Assembly: GCF_014646155.1 (NCBI RefSeq)
Contig: NZ_BMMX01000041.1
Coordinates: forward strand, 1 to 50,651
Source of the DNA: Mangrovihabitans endophyticus
GTDB taxonomy: Bacteria > Actinomycetota > Actinomycetes > Mycobacteriales > Micromonosporaceae
Length of the DNA stretch: 50,651 nt
Direction: 5' to 3'
The stretch's first letter is position 1. Each line of letters starts with the position of its first letter. The notes below the pieces were generated by a model. The model saw only the letters and a program-made list of their open reading frames with translations, was not told where the DNA came from and made no database searches. Both the position numbers and the translations under genes were made by a program. This document shows, piece after piece, positions 43,905 through 50,651 of this stretch.

Positions 43905-46511
43905 TCACGACGGTGACGGTGTCGGGTCCAGGAGCGGATCGTCACTCAAAACGGGGTCCGGCGTCTCACCGGTCAGCCCCGGGCTCTCCCCGGTGCCCGG
44001 CCGCCGGCGTTGATCGCTGATGGCGTTCTGCACCTTGATGCTCACCGTGGACCCGGTGCACGCGGCCGGGTCGGGCACGGTGCCGTCCGCACCCACCGAC
44101 GGGATCGCTGCCGGGTCCTGCGCGGCCACCGCGTCGGCCGCGCACTCCGGCAGGTGCACCCACAGGTCCAGGGTGTACTCGTCACGCCGCCAGCAGGTGT
44201 ACCGGCCGTCGGTGATCGGCTGATCCGGGCACTCGTGCACCTTCCACGGCTGCCAGCCGGCCTGGGCGAGCGCGGAGGTGTAGAGCCGCGCCGTTTCCTC
44301 GAAGGGGCGCTGCGAATGCGCCGTACGCTCCCGGAATCGGCACTCGATCAAGCACCACCGGCTTCCGCTGCTGTTGTCCTGCACGCTCCCGGCGGCCCAG
44401 TCGGGCACCTGCAAGGTGTTCAGCGAGGCGAAGACCGGGTCGTTGCCCGACGCGCGCAGGCCGAGCAGCACCGGCAGCGCGCCGAGCAGCAGCACCGACA
44501 CCGCGGCCACCACCAGCACCCGCAGCCCGCGCCGGGCGCGCAGTTGGGATCGTGCCGCCTGCAGGCCACCGGCCTGCTGGTCGTCGTCGCCGGACGCGGA
44601 GTCCGCCGCGCCGCCGCGGATCTCCCCGCTGTGGATCTCCCCGCTGCCGTTGTCCCCGTCGCGCGCGCCGCCGCCGGGCGCCAGGCCGGGCCGGGCGCCG
44701 TCCGGACGAGGCCCGGTCGGCGTGGCGGCCACACCGGGCACCCGCGCCGTCCCGGCCGACGCCGCCCCGGACTGGCCGGGAACCGCGGTCCGGGCGGAGG
44801 CGCGTGCCGCGCCCGGTTGCACCGCCGCCCGGCCGCCGGTGCCGCCACCGACCGGTCCCGGCGCTCCCGCGGGGGGTCCACCGGCCGGGCCGGGCACCGC
44901 GGCGCTGCCGACTCGCCCGGTGCCGCGAAGCGGCGGCCGGGCGCCGGTCTGTCCGCCGTCCGGCCGTGCCGGGGCGGGTGCCCCGGCACGGGCCTGAGCC
45001 GGGCTGACCGGTGCGCCGTCCCCGGGCATGTCGACCGGGCCGGTGACCCGCGCCCGGCCCCCGCGGACCGGCATCGAGCCGGTGGCCGGGCCGGGCTGGT
45101 CGGCACCCGGTTCGGCCGGGCGTGGCACGCGTCCGGTGCCCCGGCTCGGCGGGCCGCCACCGGGACGCTGCACCACACCGGACGGGCTGTCGGCCATGGC
45201 GCCGGCGCGGCCCGGCACGGCGGGTGCGCGGACGCCTTCGCGTCCGGGTACGACGGGCGGAACCACGCTGGCAGAGGCTCGGGCGGCCCCGCCGGGCCGC
45301 GCCTGCCCGGCACGCGGCGGGGCGCCGGGGATCGGTCCGGACTGCTGCGTGCCCTCCGGGGCACCGTGCCGGCCGCTGTGCGGCAAATCTCCCTGCGCCG
45401 GGCCGCCGCCGTGCGCAGGACCGCCGCCGTGCGCAGGACCGCCGTGCGCAGGACCGCCCTGTCCGGGACCGCCGTGCGCGGGCCGGATCTCGCCGGACCG
45501 CTCATCGGCGGGCGGCTGATCGTGACGCGGGCGGCCGGGCCCGGCCGGGTACCCCTCCGCATCGACACGGGCGCGGGCGCCGGTGTTGCGGGAACCGAAG
45601 CTCCCCGGCGCCGGGACCGCGGACACCGGGCGGCTGGGTGCCCCGTGCCGACCGGTCCGTGCACCGGACGGCTGCTGCCCGGCGTCGTCAGGCTGGCCGT
45701 GCCGCCCACCGATCTGGCCGTGTCGCCCGGTCGCCTGGTCCGGGGGTCCGGCGGCATTCCACGCGGACCCGGGCGCGGGGCGCGGAATGGGCCGCGAGTG
45801 TCCCGGTCCGGCGTCCGGCGCACCATGCCGCCCGCCCGGCACGCGACCGCCGGAGGCGGGGCTCTGCGGCGCGGAGCTGCCCGGCGCGGGACTTCTCGGC
45901 GCGGGACTTCTCGGCGCGGGACTTCTCGGCGCGGGACTTCTCGGCGCAGGACCGGCCTGCTCGGGACCGCCCGGAGCGGGACTGCCCGGCCGCACCGGCG
46001 ACGCGGACTGTTGCCGCACCTCCATCTGCCGGCGGCCATGTCCGGGCTCATCGGGCGAACCACCGCCCGGAGCCGGACCCCTGCCCGGAGCCGGACCGTG
46101 ACCCGGGGCCTGAGCGTGACCCGGGGCCTGAGCGTGACCCGGGGCCTGAGCGTGACCCGAGGCCTGAGCGTGACCCGGCGCCTGAGCGCGACCCGGCGCC
46201 TGAGCGTGACCCGGGGCGGGTGGCCGCCGGGCTGCGGGCGGCGCGTCGTCGGGCTCGTCGTCCGGGCCGGGAGCGACCCGGCCGGGCTTGCCGACCGGCC
46301 CCGCGCCGCCGGGACCGATCGCGCCGCGCTCCCGCTGGGCGGTGCGCAGGTCGTCGAGCCAGCCCGTCTCCTCGCTCGACACCTCCTCCGGCGGGGGCGG
46401 GTCGGCGGCGTCCGGACGGTTGCGTCCGAACAGGCGGCGTCCCCGCGCGCCGCCCTGCGGGCTGCGCAGCTCGGGCTCGTCCTCGGGCCGATCGGCACCG
46501 CGCGGTGTCAC
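43905..46511 (-). CDS. Large Pro/Gly/Ala-rich single-pass membrane protein
   Basis: 868 residues. About 640 N-terminal residues are low complexity (Pro, Gly, Ala, Arg, His), with repeats such as APGHAQ, SPAPR and GPAHG, and are likely disordered and cytoplasmic. A membrane segment at about 665-690 (VLVVAAVSVLLLGALPVLLGL) follows, then an external domain of about 180 residues with six cysteines and aromatic-rich blocks (WCLIECRFRE, VHECPDQP, YTCWRRDEYTLDLWVHLPEC). The external domain resembles conserved hypothetical proteins next to rarA in related genomes by general impression only. GTG at 46511 overlaps the rarA stop (GTGA). Codon bias is unchanged through the repeats, so the frame is real. 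Confidence 0.8.
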   Translation of the reverse strand: MTPRGADRPEDEPELRSPQGGARGRRLFGRNRPDAADPPPPEEVSSEETGWLDDLRTAQRERGAIGPGGAGPVGKPGRVAPGPDDEPDDAPPAARRPPAPGHAQAPGRAQAPGHAQASGHAQAPGHAQAPGHAQAPGHGPAPGRGPAPGGGSPDEPGHGRRQMEVRQQSASPVRPGSPAPGGPEQAGPAPRSPAPRSPAPRSPAPRSPAPGSSAPQSPASGGRVPGGRHGAPDAGPGHSRPIPRPAPGSAWNAAGPPDQATGRHGQIGGRHGQPDDAGQQPSGARTGRHGAPSRPVSAVPAPGSFGSRNTGARARVDAEGYPAGPGRPRHDQPPADERSGEIRPAHGGPGQGGPAHGGPAHGGGPAHGGGPAQGDLPHSGRHGAPEGTQQSGPIPGAPPRAGQARPGGAARASASVVPPVVPGREGVRAPAVPGRAGAMADSPSGVVQRPGGGPPSRGTGRVPRPAEPGADQPGPATGSMPVRGGRARVTGPVDMPGDGAPVSPAQARAGAPAPARPDGGQTGARPPLRGTGRVGSAAVPGPAGGPPAGAPGPVGGGTGGRAAVQPGAARASARTAVPGQSGAASAGTARVPGVAATPTGPRPDGARPGLAPGGGARDGDNGSGEIHSGEIRGGAADSASGDDDQQAGGLQAARSQLRARRGLRVLVVAAVSVLLLGALPVLLGLRASGNDPVFASLNTLQVPDWAAGSVQDNSSGSRWCLIECRFRERTAHSQRPFEETARLYTSALAQAGWQPWKVHECPDQPITDGRYTCWRRDEYTLDLWVHLPECAADAVAAQDPAAIPSVGADGTVPDPAACTGSTVSIKVQNAISDQRRRPGTGESPGLTGETPDPVLSDDPLLDPTPSPS
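45883..45942 (-). repeat. Four tandem 15-bp copies in the Pro-rich gene
   Basis: ggcgcgggacttctc (plus strand) four times exactly, coding for a five-residue Pro-Arg-Ser-Pro-Ala type repeat. Confidence 0.95.
46109..46216 (-). repeat. Six 18-bp tandem copies in the Pro-rich gene
   Basis: Near-exact copies of cctgagcgtgacccgggg encode the APGHAQ hexapeptide repeats at about residues 100-135. Confidence 0.92.
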
Positions 46512-47965
46512 GGCTGTTCCTTTCGTTCCTGCTGGGGTGCTGGCGCGTCTTTGCCGGGGGCAGTCTCCCCCGTCGGGCCCGGCGGGGAAACCTCTGCCTG
46601 GCCAGACCCGCCCCGGACTATCCGCCGCAATCGGGGCAATCGCTCACTGACCGCCCGCTCCGCACCATGCTCGGTGGGCGCGTAGTAGTCCGTACCGTCC
46701 AGATCGTCCGGCAGATACTGCTGCCGGACGACGCCGTGCGGATCGTCGTGCGGGTAGCGATAGCCCCGGCCGTGGCCGAGGCCACGCGAGCCGGCGTAAT
46801 GGGCGTCGCGCAGATGCGCCGGCACCGCGCCGCCGCGCCCGGCACGCACATCCGCCATCGCCGCGCCGAGTGCCGTGGTGACGCTGTTCGACTTCGGCGC
46901 GGTGGCCAGGTGGACCACGGCCTGTGCCAGATTGAGACCGGCCTCGGGTAGCCCGACCTGCTGCACGGCGGACGCCGCGGCGGTGGCCACCTGCAGCGCC
47001 TGCGGATCGGCCATGCCGACGTCCTCGCTGGCGAAGATGACGATGCGCCGGGCGATGAAACGCGGATCTTCCCCGGCGACAAGCATCCGGGCCAGCCAGT
47101 GCAGCGCCGCGTCCGGGTCCGATCCGCGCATGCTCTTGATGAAGGCGCTTGTCACGTCGTAGTGCGCGTCGCCGTCCCGGTCATAACGCACGGCCGCCAC
47201 GTCGACCGCGCGCTCGGCGGTGGCCACGTCCACCTCGGCCGCCCCCTGGGCAGCCGCCGACGCCGCGGCGGCCTCCAGCGCGGTCAGCGCCTTGCGTACG
47301 TCCCCGCCGGCCAGCCGGACCAGATGATCCTCGGCGTCCGGGTGCAGGGTCACCGCCCCGCCGAGGCCGCGCTCGTCGGCCAGCGCCCTGCGGAGCAGGG
47401 CGCGGACGTCGTCCTCGGTGAGTGCCTGCAGGGTGAGCAGGACGCATCGCGACAGCAGCGGCGAGATGACCGAGAAGTACGGGTTCTCGGTGGTCGCCGC
47501 GAGCAGCGTGACGGTACGGTCCTCGACCGCCGCCAGCAGCGAATCCTGTTGCGTCTTACTGAACCGGTGCACCTCGTCGATGAACAGCACCGTGGGCGGC
47601 CCGCCGGAGCGCCGGGACCGGCGCGCGGTCTCGATGACCGCACGGACGTCCTTGACGCCGGCGGACAGCGCGGACATCGCCACGAAGGTGCGGTCGGTGG
47701 CCCCGGCGACCAGGTGCGCGATGGTTGTCTTGCCGGTGCCCGGCGGACCCCACAGGATCACCGACATCGGCGTGGCGCCGGTGACCAACTGCCGCAGCGG
47801 CGCGCCGGGCGCGAGCAGATGACGCTGCCCGACAAGCTCATCGATGGTGCGCGGGCGCATCCGCACCGGCAGCGGCGATTCGGCCGTCGGCGTGTCGAGC
47901 CCCCGGCCCGGGGCGGCAGTGTCGACACCGCCCGGCGGCAGGGAGAAGAGCCCGTCGAGATCCAT
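46508..47965 (-). CDS. rarA: Replication-associated recombination protein RarA (MgsA-like AAA+ ATPase)
   Basis: Clamp-loader-like ATPase acting at stalled replication forks. 485 residues. RMRPRTIDELVGQRHLL (35-51), Walker A GPPGTGKTT (73-81), Walker B VLFIDEVHRF (126-135), ATTENPYFSVISPLLSRC with the arginine-finger region, and the C-terminal tetramerisation domain AFIKSMRGSDPDAALHWLARM. The last 60 residues are Pro/Gly rich. ATG at 47965 is chosen; GTG at 47971 is two codons upstream. A TACGCT element 8 bases before the ATG suggests a leaderless mRNA. Confidence 0.93.
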   Translation of the reverse strand: MDLDGLFSLPPGGVDTAAPGRGLDTPTAESPLPVRMRPRTIDELVGQRHLLAPGAPLRQLVTGATPMSVILWGPPGTGKTTIAHLVAGATDRTFVAMSALSAGVKDVRAVIETARRSRRSGGPPTVLFIDEVHRFSKTQQDSLLAAVEDRTVTLLAATTENPYFSVISPLLSRCVLLTLQALTEDDVRALLRRALADERGLGGAVTLHPDAEDHLVRLAGGDVRKALTALEAAAASAAAQGAAEVDVATAERAVDVAAVRYDRDGDAHYDVTSAFIKSMRGSDPDAALHWLARMLVAGEDPRFIARRIVIFASEDVGMADPQALQVATAAASAVQQVGLPEAGLNLAQAVVHLATAPKSNSVTTALGAAMADVRAGRGGAVPAHLRDAHYAGSRGLGHGRGYRYPHDDPHGVVRQQYLPDDLDGTDYYAPTEHGAERAVSERLPRLRRIVRGGSGQAEVSPPGPTGETAPGKDAPAPQQERKEQP

Positions 47966-48057
47966 CGGCACAGAGCGTACCGGCCCGCGCCCAGGTGCCC
48001 GAAATGCACCGAACGCGGGCCGGGCTGGCTGACCGGACCGGACCGGTAATCGCCGGG

Positions 48058-48267
48058 TCAGCCGCGACCGGGGCGGCGCCCGTAGAAGCGGCGTCCGCTG
48101 CCGCTGCCGGAACGCGGGCCGGAGCCGATGCCGGCGAGGTACAGCGACAGCAGCAGCAGACCGAGCGCGGCGAAGGTGGGGAAGTTGAACAGGTCACTGG
48201 TCGCGACGTCGAGCAGATCGAGCAGCAGATAAATGCCGAAGACGACGGCAGCGGCGATGGCGAGCAT
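48058..48267 (-). CDS. 69-residue membrane protein
   Basis: Two hydrophobic segments (about 2-18, LAIAAAVVFGIYLLLDL, and 29-47, FAALGLLLLSLYLAGIG), then a Gly/Ser/Arg-rich basic tail. ATG at 48267 has GGAGG with a 6-base spacer, strong evidence that the gene is real. No family recognised. It lies between the MFS gene and rarA on the same strand. Confidence 0.75.
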   Translation of the reverse strand: MLAIAAAVVFGIYLLLDLLDVATSDLFNFPTFAALGLLLLSLYLAGIGSGPRSGSGSGRRFYGRRPGRG

Positions 48268-48319
48268 CGATATCCTCCGGGGGTGGGAGCTGGTTGGCCT
48301 GCGAATACCCCGAGAGCGG

Positions 48320-49597
48320 TCAGGCCGAAACTCCACCGTGGACAGCCGTGACCTCTTGATCACGCCGAGTGAGCGCGACGAGGTAGAGCGGCGCCGCCAC
48401 GGCCAGCACCACCGCGCCGACCAGCATCGCCACACCGGTGTCCGTGGCGGCGGCGATCGCGGTCAGCGCCACCAGGCCGAGCGCGCTGCCCGGCTGGCTG
48501 ACCATCGAGTTCAGCGACAGCAGGCTGGCCCGGAACGGTCCCTCCACCTGCCGGTGCAGCAGACCCACATGCACCGGGTTGGCAGCGCCGTGCACGACGT
48601 AGCACAGCAGGAAGGCGGTGATCAGGCCCGCCGCTCCCCCGGCCAGTCCCATGCCGGCGACGGTGAGGCCCTGCACGATGCGCAGCGCGAAGCCGGCCCA
48701 CGGCGCGCCGATGCGCCGGTAGAGCAACGGCACCAGCGCGGCGCCACCGGCCGAGGCCGCCCATGCGGCCGACCCGGCCGGTCCCATCAACGCCGCCGAC
48801 CGGTCGGCGTCACCGATCAGATCGGTCAGCCGCACCGGCGTCAACGTCTCGAAGGCCGCCATGCCGAAGCCCCAGAACAGCTCGACGAGGATCAGCGCGG
48901 CGATCACCCGGGATTGCCGCACCAGGCGCAGCGCACCACCGATGGCCGACGGCACCTGCCGCACCGAGGCAACGAGCGCAGCGACGCCACGGCCAGGTCG
49001 CACCTCGGTCATCAACAGCAGCAGCGCGACGAGCGCGCCAACCTCGACCAGCAGGGCGACCAGCACCGGCATGGTCAGCGCACTGACCGGCCCCCAGCCG
49101 CCCGGCGGGCTGACCGCGACGATGCCGCCGGAGGCCAGCGCGCCCGCGGCGACGGCCACGCCGAGCACCACGCCGCTGCGGCTGAGGCCGCCCTCGATGT
49201 CCGCGTCCGGATCGGCCGCCAGCGCGTGATCCACGTACCACGCCTCCAGCGGACCGCTGTCCAGCGCCCGGAAGATCCCTCGCAGCAGGTAGTAGGCCAC
49301 GTACGCCACCACGCTGTGTGCCACCGCCAGCAGTCCCAGCGAGCCCAGGCTGACCACACCCGCCAGCACCAACACCGGCCGACGGCCGAGCGCGTCGGAC
49401 AGGCCGCCGGTGGGCAGTTCCAGCAGCATCACGGTGATGCCCTGCACCGCGGCAGCCGCGCCGACCTCGGCCACGGTCAGGCCACGCTGCAGGGCGAGCA
49501 GCACGGTGATCGGGATGAGCAGGCCGACCGGGAACCACCGCAGCCCCAACAGCACCAGGAAGCGTCGCCGGACCTGGATCGCGTTGAGCACGCTCAC
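48320..49597 (-). CDS. MFS transporter
   Basis: 425 residues with about 10-12 hydrophobic helices. The loop GGLSDALGRRPVLV between helices 2 and 3 is the major facilitator signature (GxxxDxxGRR). A long cytoplasmic loop follows helix 6. Substrate unknown; drug efflux is the usual role for this type. The GTG start overlaps the stop of the ArsR-like gene as GTGA (49594-49597), so expression is tied to that regulator. Confidence 0.88.
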   Translation of the reverse strand: MSVLNAIQVRRRFLVLLGLRWFPVGLLIPITVLLALQRGLTVAEVGAAAAVQGITVMLLELPTGGLSDALGRRPVLVLAGVVSLGSLGLLAVAHSVVAYVAYYLLRGIFRALDSGPLEAWYVDHALAADPDADIEGGLSRSGVVLGVAVAAGALASGGIVAVSPPGGWGPVSALTMPVLVALLVEVGALVALLLLMTEVRPGRGVAALVASVRQVPSAIGGALRLVRQSRVIAALILVELFWGFGMAAFETLTPVRLTDLIGDADRSAALMGPAGSAAWAASAGGAALVPLLYRRIGAPWAGFALRIVQGLTVAGMGLAGGAAGLITAFLLCYVVHGAANPVHVGLLHRQVEGPFRASLLSLNSMVSQPGSALGLVALTAIAAATDTGVAMLVGAVVLAVAAPLYLVALTRRDQEVTAVHGGVSA

Positions 49598-50226
49598 GAC
49601 TCCGTCCCCAAGCCGGCGTCCGGATCCGTGCCGCCGTCCGACCCCGCTCCGTTGTCCGGCTGCGGCAGCGGCACCGGGTAGAGATAGAGCAGCACCGTGC
49701 GCGCGTCCTCGGCGGGTGCCGCGGTAGTCTGCCGGCGCCAGCGCTCGACCACCTCGTCCAGCTCCGCCGTCATCGCGGTCAACTGGGTGGCGTTCAGCCG
49801 CAGGATGTAATCGGAGAACTGGGCGGCGAGACGCCATGCCTCCGGCTCGGTCGGGGTGGCGATCAGCCAGTCCTGCACCCGCTCGGCCAGGTTGCGGGCG
49901 AAGTTGCTGGTGAGCCAGTCGGCCGCGGCCTGCGCGTCGGGATCGTCCGGGAAGCCGTCACGTTCCCAACTGCTGACGTCGTGCGCGGCCCGCCACCAGC
50001 GCTGCCGACCACGCCCGGACGGTTCCTCGACCACCAGTCCCACCTCGGCGAGCTGACGCAGGTGGTAGCTGGTGGCCCCGGTGTTGGTCCGGAACACCGC
50101 GGCGAGTTGCGTCGCGGTAGCCGGGCCGCCGACACGGAGCTGACCGACCAGGCGTGACCGCAGCGGATGGGCGAGCACCCGGATCTGGCGCGCATCGAGG
50201 TTCACGTGCCGAAGTTCGTCCGTCAT
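49594..50226 (-). CDS. ArsR-like winged-helix regulator
   Basis: 210 residues. Winged helix at about 10-90 (IRVLAHPLRSRLVGQLRV, ATQLAAVF-RTNTGATSYHLRQL as recognition helix, VGLVVEEPSGRGRQRWW as the wing). No metal-binding Cys pair, so it is of the general ArsR/HTH_20 type rather than a metal sensor. The second half (about 100-190) is helical and may bind a ligand or dimerise. ATG at 50226 is preceded by GGAAGC. It probably represses itself and the MFS gene. Confidence 0.87.
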   Translation of the reverse strand: MTDELRHVNLDARQIRVLAHPLRSRLVGQLRVGGPATATQLAAVFRTNTGATSYHLRQLAEVGLVVEEPSGRGRQRWWRAAHDVSSWERDGFPDDPDAQAAADWLTSNFARNLAERVQDWLIATPTEPEAWRLAAQFSDYILRLNATQLTAMTAELDEVVERWRRQTTAAPAEDARTVLLYLYPVPLPQPDNGAGSDGGTDPDAGLGTES

Positions 50227-50232
50227 GCTTCC

Positions 50233-50260
50233 ACAATACTTATGCACACTTTCTTTGCAA
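50233..50260 (-). promoter_or_regulatory. Promoter of the ArsR-MFS operon
   Basis: Minus-strand TTGCAA (50255-50260), 16-base spacer, TATTGT (50233-50238), six bases before the ATG, so the mRNA would be nearly leaderless. Two direct TATGCAC copies (plus strand 50241-50247 and 50267-50273) 26 bases apart flank the -35 and are candidate operator half-sites. This is the most AT-rich patch nearby. Confidence 0.5.
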
Positions 50261-50402
50261 GACTTCTATGCACGATCCGAGCGCCAGGCGCCATTCACTG
50301 CCCCCACCCCACCCCGCGCCCGCCCGCACCCACGCACCGCCCGCGGCACGCGCCACACGCCCCCGCACCCCGCGCCGTCGCCCCGCCCCCCGCACGCCCC
50401 GC

Positions 50403-50458
50403 ACACCCGCACACCCGCACACCCGCACACCCGCACACCCGCACACCCGCACACCCGC
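50403..50458. repeat. Minisatellite: 7 x 8 bp
   Basis: Seven exact copies of acacccgc. The 120 bases before it (50280-50402) are degenerate C-rich sequence of the same character. Confidence 0.95.
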
Positions 50459-50651
50459 GCCGACGCTTCTATAGGTGGGCCGGTTCCGGGAGGGATTGGT
50501 ATCGGTAGGTTCGTCGTCGGTGATCTGCGAGTGACTCATTCAAGATCTGGCTGCCCTGGGGTATGCCGTGGAGCCGACTTGTCCTCGTGGGTTGCCGGCG
50601 TCGGCCCGGCCCACCGTGCTGGCCTGATCAGAAGCCTGTCCGCGTACTCGC
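50459..50651. other. Window end, no gene recognised
   Basis: Composition drops toward average GC. A single CAAGATC occurs at 50541-50547, like the right end of the IR elements, without a left partner at 70 bases. No open frame with a ribosome binding site was found; it may be the start of another region beyond the window. Confidence 0.4.

Noticed and set aside
44010..46685. Plus-strand open frame opposite the Pro-rich gene
   Set aside because: No ribosome binding site or domain; the minus frame has a membrane segment, a Cys-rich domain and a GTGA join to rarA.
50403..50458. CRISPR-like regular repeats
   Set aside because: Repeats are 8 bp with no spacers, and no cas gene is near; these are plain tandem repeats.
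50459..50651. Fragment of an insertion sequence at the window end
   Set aside because: Lower GC and a CAAGATC end are suggestive, but no transposase fragment or terminal repeat could be shown.

Overview
The window is a very GC-rich stretch (GTG starts dominate, third positions are almost all G or C) from an actinobacterium. The gene set and order point to Micromonosporaceae, with an Actinoplanes-like genome the best guess: metK-priA-def-fmt-rsmB-rpe, coaBC-rpoZ-gmk-mihF, a full pyr operon next to bldD, nusB-efp-aroQBKCE, and mltG-ruvX-alaS. The family assignment is an inference from remembered protein resemblance and was not searched. Almost everything is core chromosome. No phage, integron, CRISPR array, rRNA or tRNA gene was seen.

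Layout. 98-1749 (minus): rpe translationally coupled to a receiver-GGDEF protein. 1832-2734 (plus): a septum-formation-type lipoprotein whose stop codon shares a CTAG with the stop of a convergent sulfotransferase (2731-3375). 3414-11166 (minus): rsmB, fmt, def, a cytochrome P450, priA and metK, mostly joined by 4-base GTGA overlaps or by gaps under 70 bases. 11317-14026 (minus): coaBC, rpoZ, gmk, mihF. 14212-24943 (minus): pyrimidine operon pyrR-pyrB-pyrC-carA-carB-pyrD-bioA-pyrF, with a biotin gene inside and a likely PyrR RNA-binding hairpin just before the pyrR ribosome binding site. 25233-25721 (plus): bldD with a recognisable promoter and BldD box. 25786-26342: a repeat-filled gap. 26343-28902 (minus): nusB, efp, aroQ, aroB. 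29056-34632: a small secreted protein, a SARP regulator, and a 1325-residue secreted protein joining a lytic-transglycosylase-like domain to an SGNH hydrolase. 34699-43018 (minus): an oxidoreductase, aroK, aroC, (repeat element), aroE, mltG, ruvX, alaS. 43015-47965 (minus): two small membrane proteins, a large Pro/Gly/Ala-rich membrane protein, rarA. 48058-50226 (minus): a 69-residue membrane protein and an MFS transporter coupled to an ArsR-like regulator.

How the genes connect. PyrR, by binding its own leader, probably sets expression of the whole UMP pathway in response to UMP. The cyclic-di-GMP theme appears twice: the GGDEF protein beside rpe could make the second messenger, and BldD carries the full RGD-x8-RxxD cyclic-di-GMP signature. 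The aro genes split across two clusters give five shikimate-pathway enzymes (AroB, AroQ, AroE, AroK, AroC).

Most unusual points: (1) a family of 69-70 bp elements with conserved inverted ends (CGATCTTG...CAAGATCG), constant length and unrelated interiors, at 25981, 26075 and 37640, beside minisatellite arrays often built of 8-bp units; (2) a perfect 51-bp direct repeat inserted twice, in frame, in the aspartate domain of PyrB; (3) the PyrR hairpin; (4) the SARP/SGNH-transglycosylase pair; (5) a P450 translationally coupled to def.
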